Positions 12,901 through 19,974 of a stretch of DNA of 29,825 nt are shown here, piece after piece. This DNA is from a virus: IMG/VR virus record IMGVR_UViG_3300033984_000108, positions 1 to 29,825 of that record. The stretch is one strand, 5' to 3'. The stretch's first letter is position 1, and each line of letters begins with the position of its first letter. Made by a program: the position numbers and the translations under genes. Under the pieces are notes generated by a model. That model was not told the DNA's origin. It saw only the letters and a program-made list of their open reading frames with translations, and ran no database searches.

Positions 12901-14058
12901 ATGATCACACAAGAACAATTAGACGCTTTAAGCGCAAAAGTTGAAGGATACAAAGCACAGGATGTTGAAGTATCTACATTGAAAGCTGAATTAGAAGCTT
13001 TAAAAGGTAAAGAAACTATTGAGAAATCAGTATTCGAAAACCTACAAGAACAAGTAAACCAATTAAAAGAAATGAAAGTAACTACAACTGTTAAGACTAT
13101 TGTTGAAGAAATCAAAGAAAACAAAGAAACTTTAAGAGCTATTGCAAAAGGTGGAAACGCTGAAGTAGTATTGAAAGCAGATACTTTGAGAGCTTCTATT
13201 GCTACAAATCCACACGTTGCATTAGTTGACGGTATTGGTCAATTACAACGTAAAAAAAGAAGTCTTTATGAATTATTTCGTAAAATTCCTGTTGGTGCTG
13301 GTAACCATAATGGTACTATTGCTTATGTTGACTGGGATGAGGCTACAACCGTAAAAGCTGCCGCTTCTGTTGCTGAAGGTGTCGCATTTGCAGAATCAAC
13401 TGCTAAATTTAAAGGTTATACTTTAGCATTGCAAAAAATCGGTGATTCATTGCCAGTATCTGAAGAATTCTTCAATGATGAGGTTATGGCTGCTGCTGAA
13501 TTAGAATTGTTCCTTGATGCAAACGTTTTAGACAAAGTAGCTTCTCAAATCGTAGTTGGTGATAACACCGGTACTAACTTAAAAGGTTTAATCACTTCAT
13601 CACCAGCTTACACGGCTGTAGCTTCTGGAATTACAGATGCAAACATTTATGATTTGATTGCAAAAGTATCTGAAGATATTACTTCTGTTGGTGGTGCTAA
13701 ATATCAACCAGATTTCGTAGCAATGAACATTGCAGATATTAACAAATTGAAATTGAAAAAAGATAGTACTTACAATTATGTTTTCAACTTTAATGATCCA
13801 CGTATTGGCGCATTGAATATCGTAGAAGATAATAATGTAACAGCTAACACACTTTATTTAGGTGATTCAAGATTTGCACGTATCTATGAAATGGGTGGTG
13901 TTGTTGTTTCTAAAGGTTACAATGGAACTGATTTCGCAGAAGATATGTTGACTTTGAAAGCACGTAAGAGATTAGCTTTCTTAATCCGTGAAGCTGATAA
14001 AACTGGTTTTAGAAAAGTAGCTTCTATTTCTGCTGCATTAACTACATTGGCAACATAG
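12901..14058 (+). CDS. Major capsid protein (HK97 fold)
   Basis: This is a 385-residue protein. Residues 1-90 are a charged coiled coil (the delta domain that acts as an internal scaffold), from MITQEQLDALSAKVEGYKAQ to about ETLRAIAKG. From about residue 95 the HK97 shell domain begins; it contains LYELFRKIPVGAGNHNG, GDSLPVSEEFFNDEV and TLKARKRLAFLIREADK. The prohead protease encoded upstream should cut between the two parts, near residues 90-100. Codon choice is noticeably cleaner and richer in GCT, GGT and GTA codons than in the early genes, which is common for the most abundant phage protein. Confidence 0.9.
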   Translation: MITQEQLDALSAKVEGYKAQDVEVSTLKAELEALKGKETIEKSVFENLQEQVNQLKEMKVTTTVKTIVEEIKENKETLRAIAKGGNAEVVLKADTLRASIATNPHVALVDGIGQLQRKKRSLYELFRKIPVGAGNHNGTIAYVDWDEATTVKAAASVAEGVAFAESTAKFKGYTLALQKIGDSLPVSEEFFNDEVMAAAELELFLDANVLDKVASQIVVGDNTGTNLKGLITSSPAYTAVASGITDANIYDLIAKVSEDITSVGGAKYQPDFVAMNIADINKLKLKKDSTYNYVFNFNDPRIGALNIVEDNNVTANTLYLGDSRFARIYEMGGVVVSKGYNGTDFAEDMLTLKARKRLAFLIREADKTGFRKVASISAALTTLAT

Positions 14059-14061
14059 TAG

Positions 14062-14199
14062 ATGAAAAAAGTAGAGTTTATAAAAGACTTTGCAACTAAA
14101 TTGAAAGGCGATGTTTGGGAGTGCGACTCCCAACTCGCTTCTCACTTAGTACACATTGACAAAGTGGCTAAATATTACGAACCTAAAAGCAAAAAATAA
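14062..14199 (+). CDS. 45-residue protein after the capsid gene
   Basis: The product runs from MKKVEFIKDFATKLKGDVWE through HLVHIDKVAKYYEPKSKK. It starts three bases after the capsid stop, and its TAA is followed at once by the next ATG (14200), so it fills an exact slot in the operon. It contains a perfect 8-bp inverted repeat at 14115-14133. No domain is recognised. A minor head protein or a spacer gene carrying the RNA hairpin are both possible. Confidence 0.6.
   Translation: MKKVEFIKDFATKLKGDVWECDSQLASHLVHIDKVAKYYEPKSKK
14115..14133 (+). other. Perfect 8-bp hairpin downstream of capsid gene
   Basis: TTGGGAGT (14115-14122) and ACTCCCAA (14126-14133) flank a GCG loop. There is no T-run, so it is not an intrinsic terminator. 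It lies within a coding region 57 bases after the capsid stop, where a stable hairpin could protect capsid mRNA or slow polymerase or ribosomes before the less abundant connector genes. Confidence 0.6.
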
Positions 14200-14838
14200 A
14201 TGTATTTAATTGACCAAACATATTTTATCAAAGAATTAAGTATTCCAAATCTTAATGAGATGGATTCCGATAATCTTACTGTATTAAATCAATATATTGA
14301 TGAAAAATGTAGGGAATTATTACAAAATGCATTAGGATACGTTTTATTTAAGGATTTGGATAGTAAGATAACAAATGGAGTTCTGGATACATTAGCGCCT
14401 CAAAAATGGCTTAATTTTGTCAATGGTGTTGAATATACAAAAGAGGGTAAATTATACAAGTGGAAGGGCTTAAGATACACCGAAGGCCTTTATAAGTCTT
14501 CATTGATGGCCAAATATACTTTTTACTCTTGGTTAAAAGATTCCATTTCTGTTGTTACTGGAACAGGCGAGAAAATGATTAATTCACAAAACGCTCAAAA
14601 TGTTAATTCAAATCAAAGACTGGTAACAGTTTGGAATGATTTTGTATCGGAATATCAAGGTACAAATAATTATTTTCCTTCTGTATGGTATAAAGGCACA
14701 ACAAGGGTTGTTGATTGGTTTGGATCTGGTGAGCAGTTGGGGTATGTTAGTTTGATTCAATTTTTATCTGACAATGAAACAGATTATCCAGATGCAAATA
14801 TGACCTTATTCAGAAATCAAAATCAATTTGGATTATGA
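14200..14838 (+). CDS. Probable head-tail connector protein
   Basis: This 212-residue protein lies between the major capsid and the probable tail terminator, where gp6-like adaptor proteins are encoded. The sequence is helical at the start (MYLIDQTYFIKELSIPNLN) and has TEGLYKSSLMAKYTFYSWLK in the middle, as in a conserved hypothetical family of Bacteroidetes phages that starts MYLID. The role is inferred from gene order. Its stop overlaps the next start as ATGA (14835-14838). Confidence 0.55.
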   Translation: MYLIDQTYFIKELSIPNLNEMDSDNLTVLNQYIDEKCRELLQNALGYVLFKDLDSKITNGVLDTLAPQKWLNFVNGVEYTKEGKLYKWKGLRYTEGLYKSSLMAKYTFYSWLKDSISVVTGTGEKMINSQNAQNVNSNQRLVTVWNDFVSEYQGTNNYFPSVWYKGTTRVVDWFGSGEQLGYVSLIQFLSDNETDYPDANMTLFRNQNQFGL

Positions 14839-15329
14839 TAGTAGTAGAGCATTATTTACGGGATTTATTTGCACAGTTACCAACTATTCAAGGTTTTCAA
14901 CCAAAATTTAACTGGGGTTCACAGGATTCATTAAATTTGTATTTAGCACAATTAAAGCAAACTAATAAGTATCCGTTAATCTGGTTAGTTGAAAATGAGG
15001 AAAACGGTAATTTTTCGAAAAAAGGAGTTGAAAAATCTGTAAAACTAATTATTGCAAAACAATCCGTACACCAAACAAATACAAATCCTATAATCTGGGA
15101 AACAGAATTTAATGATGTATTAAATCCACTTGCAGAAAATATACTAAAAGCATTGGATCGAAGTACAACAACAGAAATAAAGGAAGGAAAATATAAATTA
15201 CAAAGACGGTCAAACTATTCAGAAGATAACGGTAAAAATGCAAAAACCATTGACAACTGGAATGTGATTATTTTAGATTTGGATATTTACTTCAAAGATA
15301 ATTGTTTAAAAACTATAAATTTTAATTAA
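14835..15329 (+). CDS. Probable neck or tail terminator protein
   Basis: This 164-residue protein has an alternating strand-rich C-terminal half (WNVIILDLDIYFKDNC) and an N-terminal helix with FAQLPTIQGF, a plan seen in tail terminator/neck proteins of siphoviruses. It lies directly before the major tail protein, the expected place. No specific motif can be cited, so the assignment rests on position, size and overall character. It is coupled to the upstream connector by ATGA. Confidence 0.5.
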   Translation: MIVVEHYLRDLFAQLPTIQGFQPKFNWGSQDSLNLYLAQLKQTNKYPLIWLVENEENGNFSKKGVEKSVKLIIAKQSVHQTNTNPIIWETEFNDVLNPLAENILKALDRSTTTEIKEGKYKLQRRSNYSEDNGKNAKTIDNWNVIILDLDIYFKDNCLKTINFN

Positions 15330-15331
15330 AA

Positions 15332-16267
15332 ATGGCATTAACTAACATCGTTAACTCGGTAAATTGCAGCGCATCGGAAGTTTTAGGAACTGGATTAAAA
15401 AACTGCAAACAGGATATCAAAAGAGTTACAACATTAGGACTTTTAGAAAGAGGTCTTAAATTTGATGAAGCTCGTTCACTTGAATTGGCTTATATTCAAG
15501 AATTGCAACAAAAAGGGCAATTAATCATTTTGCAAGGAGTTGTTGAATTAACTGACAATACAGCAGAAGACACAATTATCACACGTGCAGGATCAGGTGA
15601 GAAAATCGTAGCTGGAAAAAACCCATATGAGTATATGGTAATGTTTGACAACGGTTTAAACTTTCACAAAGCATTAACTTCTTTGTCTTCTAACAGACAA
15701 TATGACTTGATCATGTTTGATTCAAAAGGTGATGCAATTTTCACACAAACAAAAGCGGGTGAGTTCAAAGGTTTCACACTTGGAATGTTTGAAAATGGTA
15801 AATACACTATGAGTAACGGTACTGATGCATCTGCACAATCAGTAACCTTTCAAATGGTTAACAGATTAGAGTTTGACGAGCGTGTAAGCTGGATTACTGC
15901 TGATAACTTGGATTACAACGCACAAGAAGACTTAGACGGTGTTAACGATGCAGTATTTACAATGACTGCTCCAACTGCTGGAACTTCTATTGTTTTCACT
16001 GTTAAAACATTAGCTGACAATCATCAAGTATCATTAAGCGGATTACTTAAGACTGATTTACTTTATACTGTTGACGGTGTTACTACAACAATCACAACAT
16101 TAGTTGAAAGCACAACAGAAGCTGGTAAATACACGTTAACTGTTCCTGCATTTATTGCTGGTAAAGTATTAACGCTAAAAACTTGGGATACTACATTATT
16201 AAAAACTATCATCAATTTAGATGGTGTTTTATATAAGTCAAATGTAGCAACTACAACGGCAATATAA
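15332..16267 (+). CDS. Major tail (tube) protein with C-terminal Ig-like domain
   Basis: This 311-residue protein follows the neck genes and closes the late-1 transcription unit with a strong terminator, as expected for the abundant tail tube subunit. Residues 1-205 include TLGLLERGLKFDEARSLE and a strand-rich region with NRQYDLIMFDSKGDAIFT. Residues 208-300 look like an added immunoglobulin-like or big-type domain (TMTAPTAGTSIVFTVKTL, then VSLSGLLKTDLLYTVDG), common as decoration on siphovirus tail tubes. Capsid-like codon choice (many GGT, GCA and ACA codons) agrees with high expression. Assignment is from order and architecture. Confidence 0.65.
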   Translation: MALTNIVNSVNCSASEVLGTGLKNCKQDIKRVTTLGLLERGLKFDEARSLELAYIQELQQKGQLIILQGVVELTDNTAEDTIITRAGSGEKIVAGKNPYEYMVMFDNGLNFHKALTSLSSNRQYDLIMFDSKGDAIFTQTKAGEFKGFTLGMFENGKYTMSNGTDASAQSVTFQMVNRLEFDERVSWITADNLDYNAQEDLDGVNDAVFTMTAPTAGTSIVFTVKTLADNHQVSLSGLLKTDLLYTVDGVTTTITTLVESTTEAGKYTLTVPAFIAGKVLTLKTWDTTLLKTIINLDGVLYKSNVATTTAI

Positions 16268-16291
16268 TTTTTGTTTTGAGTTAATGAATTA

Positions 16292-16320
16292 AGCGCATCA
16301 TAATAGGTGCGCTTTTTTTT
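16292..16320 (+). terminator. Intrinsic terminator between tail tube and tail genes
   Basis: AGCGCATC (16292-16299) pairs with GGTGCGCT (16306-16313), one T-G wobble, with an ATAATA loop and seven more T. It ends the head/tube operon. The T-run runs directly into the next promoter. Confidence 0.9.
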
Positions 16321-16321
16321 G

Positions 16322-16329
16322 TACTTTTG
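16322..16329 (+). promoter_or_regulatory. TAnnTTTG promoter for the tail operon
   Basis: TACTTTTG matches the -7 element and lies one base after the terminator's T-run. Four bases separate it from the ATG at 16334, so the transcript should be leaderless or almost so. Confidence 0.65.
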
Positions 16330-16333
16330 TATT

Positions 16334-16774
16334 ATGAGAACTGTAAAAGATTATATGGACTTCGTTAAAAATGTTAGGGATAATATTCCTCAACAAACAG
16401 AGGGTATAATTAACAGAAATAAAGCCGAAATAATAGACTTAAACAGACAGGCTCAATTGTATGCAAAAGGTGAGGATAGTTTAGGATTAGACTTAAAACC
16501 TTATGCATTTTTTACGGTCCAGATAAAACAATTGTTGGGGCAGCCATATGACAGAACAACTTTGAACTATTCAGGAGCCTTTTATGATGGCTTTTATTTA
16601 ACAGTAGACAAAGACAATTTAATACTTACTTTTAACTCAAACGATAGAAAAACACCTGATTTGATTGGAAAATATGGTCAAAATATTTTTGGATTGAATT
16701 ACGATAATCAACAAAAACTAAATTATGAAATTATTAAACCTGAATTGGATAAATACATCCGTCAATATTTATAA
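16334..16774 (+). CDS. Unknown protein, first gene of the tail operon
   Basis: This is a 146-residue protein. An in-frame ATG at 16307 lies inside the terminator stem, so the start is placed at 16334, just after the promoter (MRTVKDYMDFVKNV). The N-terminal half is helical and charged (NIPQQTEGIINRNKAEII). The centre has DGFYLTVDKDNLILTFNSND, probably a beta hairpin, and the C-terminus has LNYEIIKPELDKYIRQYL. I recognise no domain. Position before the assembly chaperone and tape measure suggests a tail role, and it could also be a minor neck protein. Confidence 0.55.
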   Translation: MRTVKDYMDFVKNVRDNIPQQTEGIINRNKAEIIDLNRQAQLYAKGEDSLGLDLKPYAFFTVQIKQLLGQPYDRTTLNYSGAFYDGFYLTVDKDNLILTFNSNDRKTPDLIGKYGQNIFGLNYDNQQKLNYEIIKPELDKYIRQYL

Positions 16775-16787
16775 AAAGTGCGATGAA

Positions 16788-17354
16788 ATGCCACTCTGGA
16801 ACTTTCAAAAGTATCTTGAAACAAATGATTTAAAATACTTTACAAAGGAATTAAAAGAGGTAAAAGGGTTAGATAGTGTAATGAATGATTTCTTTGTTGA
16901 GTATTTAGAATTAACTCAAAATAATGCAGTATACCAAAGATTCTCAAAGATTTATAAATTATTGAAATTAGAAGGAAAGTATAATTGCGTTACATTAATA
17001 TTAAAATCATTATACAATTACGATAAGGGTTTAAATTTAGATATGTTTCACGCTTTGACTTGGGAATTAGAAAAATGGCATTACAGAATTGATAGGGCAA
17101 AAGATATATTTTCACAACTTGAAAGCATTAACCAAAGATTGCAGAATGTTAAAACACAAATTGAGATACTACAATTAGAACTTAAAAAAGATGACCAACA
17201 AGAAAGCCAAAGTATAGAAAGCCAATTAATTTCAGTTAGTCGTATTTTAGAATTAAAGTACAAATTAGATGCAAAAGAAATTACGGTAAAAGAATGGATT
17301 GAATTCCAAAAACAAGCTGAAAAAACAATAAAATCACAAAAGAATGGCAAATAG
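16788..17354 (+). CDS. Probable tail assembly chaperone
   Basis: This 188-residue protein is placed immediately before the tape measure gene, where gpG-like tail assembly chaperones are encoded. The start at 16788 (MPLWNFQKYLETNDLKYF) is preferred to the in-frame ATG at 16725, because the latter overlaps the previous gene by 50 bases and adds 21 residues of no clear character. The C-terminal half is coiled coil (SQLESINQRLQNVKTQIEIL). It overlaps the tape measure start by 11 bases in a +1 frame, but no slippery heptamer is evident, so a gpG/gpGT-style frameshift product is not supported. Confidence 0.45.
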   Translation: MPLWNFQKYLETNDLKYFTKELKEVKGLDSVMNDFFVEYLELTQNNAVYQRFSKIYKLLKLEGKYNCVTLILKSLYNYDKGLNLDMFHALTWELEKWHYRIDRAKDIFSQLESINQRLQNVKTQIEILQLELKKDDQQESQSIESQLISVSRILELKYKLDAKEITVKEWIEFQKQAEKTIKSQKNGK

Positions 17355-19974
17355 TATTGATTTAATAGTAAGTAAAGAGGCACAAGCTGGACTTGATGCA
17401 TTATATAAATCATTGACCAAAACACATGAAGAAGTAGTGGCGATTTCAAAATTGCAACTTTCATTTAATGGTGGTCAATCACCTAAAAGCGTAACGGATT
17501 TAAACGAAAAAATAAAGGATCAGGCAAAAATACAAGCTCAATTAGAAAAACAAATTGAAAGGAACAGACTTGCAGAAATAAGACTACAACAAACAAGGGA
17601 AAAAGCCTTTGATAAATATACTGCACAATTACAAAAAGAAGAAGCCAAACTAAAAGCATCCGAATCAGTTTACAATAAAATTCAAAATAGTATGAATTTA
17701 TTGCAAAAAACTTATAAAGATTTAGCTATTAGAAAGGAATTAGGAAGCCAATTAACAGATGATGAAACAAAAAGTTTAGAAAGATTAGGCAAAAGAATTC
17801 AAGACTATGACAGAGCATTAAAAGCTGTTGATGGTCAAATGGGTAAATACCAGAGAAATGTTGGTAACTATGCTGGAGCATTTAATCCATTAAGCAACTC
17901 AATCAATCAATTAAGCCGTGAAATGCCAGCTTTTGCAAATTCCGTACAAACTGGATTTATGGCAATTTCGAATAACTTACCTATTTTCTTTGATGCAGTT
18001 GGTGGGATTATTAAGCAAAATAAAGAATTACAGGCACAAGGGCAACCAACTCAATCAGTATTTAAACAACTTGCAGCTTCTGTTTTTAGTTTAGGAACGG
18101 CATTAAGTATTGGAGTTACTTTGCTTACTGTTTACGGTGCGCAAATTTGGGACAGTATATCAGGATCAAAAGCCAGAAAAGAAGCATTAGAAAAGGAAAA
18201 AAAGGCAGTTGAAGACAAAGCACAAGCAGAAGATAAAGCACGTGAAAGATTAGCACAAGCACAAAGTGTTGAAATTTCACGTTCGCAAGTACTTTTTGAA
18301 AATGCTAAAAATGTAACTTTGAGTTATTCCGAAAGAATAAAAGCGGTTAATGAATTACAAACAAGGTATCCAGAATATTTAAGTAATTTATCAAAGGAAC
18401 AAATTTTAGCTGGTGATACTGCTGACGCTGAATTAAAATTAAATGATGCTTTGGTAAAACGTGGAATTGCTTTAAGTTCACAGCAAGCTATTCAAGATGA
18501 AATAACCAATAATTTAAAAAATGAAAAATGGCTTTCAGATAAACTTTTAGATGTTGAAACAAAACGTAAAAAATTAGGTGAAGAACTTCAAACATTAGAT
18601 CCATTTTCTGAAAATAAAAAACTAATTGAACAATACGAAAAAATTAAATTAGAACTTGGAAGGTTGTTTTATTTAGAGGGAACTTTGAAAGATCAATATA
18701 AATCTAAAAATAAAACTATTCAGGAGAGTATTGCTTTTTATTTAAAACAATACAATGAAAATGCTAAATATTTGGATGTTGTACGAGAGGATACAAAAGA
18801 AACTAAAAAGAATAGTACTGCAAAAAAAGACAAATTAAAAGTTGACAAAGAAATAAACAGAGGAACTGAAGAATATTTTCTTTCTGAAATTTCACGTTTG
18901 GAAAAATTAAGATCATCCGTTGCAACAACTACGCAGGAATATGAATCGTATAACGCACAATTAGAGTTATTAAATGCAAGTTTATTATACTTAAGAGGTG
19001 GTGAAAGGTTAAATATGGCTGGAATGGTAACTGGTGGCAAAGATGAAATTGCAAAATTGCCAATAGCAACAAAAGAAAGTTTAGAACAAACAAGCCAATA
19101 TTTACAAGGTTTTTATGATCAGTTTGGAAGTCAAAGCGGCATGCCAACACTATTTAAGGTATTAAATAAAGAGATTGAAGGCTTTGGTGATAATTGGAAA
19201 GTTACTGCCGTAGCGATGATGGAAATAGGTCAGGAATTGACTAATACATTAATGAAACAAAGTGAAGCTCGTTTTAATGCTGAATATGCACGTTTAGAAC
19301 AACAAAAGAATATTTCAATTGCATTTGCTGGAAGTAGTGCAACTGCAAAAGCTGAAATAGAGCGTCAATACGAAGAACGAAGAAAATCAATACAAAGGCG
19401 ACAAGCTGAAAGTGAAAAAAGACAGGCTTTATTTAATATAGCCGTTAATACTGCACAGGCTATTGTTGCTACATTAGGGAAAACAGGATTCGCTGGCATT
19501 CCGTTATCTTTGATAGTTGGTGCAATTGGAGCTGCACAGTTGGCAATGGTTGCATCACAAGAAATTCCAGCATTTGCAGAAGGTGGGGTTCACGAAGGTG
19601 GTAGGATGTTAATCAATGATGCTAAGGGTTCAAAATATCAGGAAACAGTAGTAACACCAGATGGAAAAATTAGACAGTTTAAGGGAAGAAATAAAGTTGT
19701 AGATGCGCCAAAAGGAACGCAGATTTTTACACCTGATCAATGGAGCAAACAAATTAATAACCTACTTTTGAAAAACAATATTTCACCTTTGCAAACAAAC
19801 CAAACAAACGGAATAAATAAAGAGGATCTTGAAAGTGTTTTTAGAAAATACAGCGGTTCTAACGAAGTGGCAATTAATATAAATGAAAACGGATTTAAGA
19901 AAATGATTAGTTCAAACGGCAGAACAAGAGAAGTTTTAAATAGCAGACTAACAACAAAAGGAAGGATAGTATAA
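17344..19974 (+). CDS. Tail tape measure protein
   Basis: This 876-residue protein is the longest of the early tail genes. It starts MANSIDLIVSKEAQAGLDAL and continues with long charged coiled coils (about residues 40-155 and 275-350). It has a hydrophobic segment at 240-272 (VFSLGTALSIGVTLLTVYGA) and another at 697-741 (IPLSLIVGAIGAAQLAMVAS). The C-terminal motif PAFAEGGVHEGGRMLINDA and TPDGKIRQFKG are typical of Bacteroidetes tape measures. It sets tail length and helps DNA pass the host membrane. At about 0.15 nm per residue it predicts a tail near 130 nm, in the siphovirus range. Its stop shares one base with the next start (TAATG). Confidence 0.9.
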   Translation: MANSIDLIVSKEAQAGLDALYKSLTKTHEEVVAISKLQLSFNGGQSPKSVTDLNEKIKDQAKIQAQLEKQIERNRLAEIRLQQTREKAFDKYTAQLQKEEAKLKASESVYNKIQNSMNLLQKTYKDLAIRKELGSQLTDDETKSLERLGKRIQDYDRALKAVDGQMGKYQRNVGNYAGAFNPLSNSINQLSREMPAFANSVQTGFMAISNNLPIFFDAVGGIIKQNKELQAQGQPTQSVFKQLAASVFSLGTALSIGVTLLTVYGAQIWDSISGSKARKEALEKEKKAVEDKAQAEDKARERLAQAQSVEISRSQVLFENAKNVTLSYSERIKAVNELQTRYPEYLSNLSKEQILAGDTADAELKLNDALVKRGIALSSQQAIQDEITNNLKNEKWLSDKLLDVETKRKKLGEELQTLDPFSENKKLIEQYEKIKLELGRLFYLEGTLKDQYKSKNKTIQESIAFYLKQYNENAKYLDVVREDTKETKKNSTAKKDKLKVDKEINRGTEEYFLSEISRLEKLRSSVATTTQEYESYNAQLELLNASLLYLRGGERLNMAGMVTGGKDEIAKLPIATKESLEQTSQYLQGFYDQFGSQSGMPTLFKVLNKEIEGFGDNWKVTAVAMMEIGQELTNTLMKQSEARFNAEYARLEQQKNISIAFAGSSATAKAEIERQYEERRKSIQRRQAESEKRQALFNIAVNTAQAIVATLGKTGFAGIPLSLIVGAIGAAQLAMVASQEIPAFAEGGVHEGGRMLINDAKGSKYQETVVTPDGKIRQFKGRNKVVDAPKGTQIFTPDQWSKQINNLLLKNNISPLQTNQTNGINKEDLESVFRKYSGSNEVAININENGFKKMISSNGRTREVLNSRLTTKGRIV

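Noticed and set aside
16307-16333. Nine extra codons before the first tail-operon gene
   Set aside because: The ATG falls inside the terminator stem and upstream of the predicted transcription start.
16725-16787. Upstream start for the assembly chaperone candidate
   Set aside because: It would overlap the preceding gene by 50 bases and add residues read from that gene in another frame; 16788 is better placed.
16788-17360. Programmed frameshift from the assembly chaperone into the tape measure
   Set aside because: The frames overlap by only 11 bases in the +1 relation, no slippery heptamer is present, and the tape measure has its own ATG at 17344.
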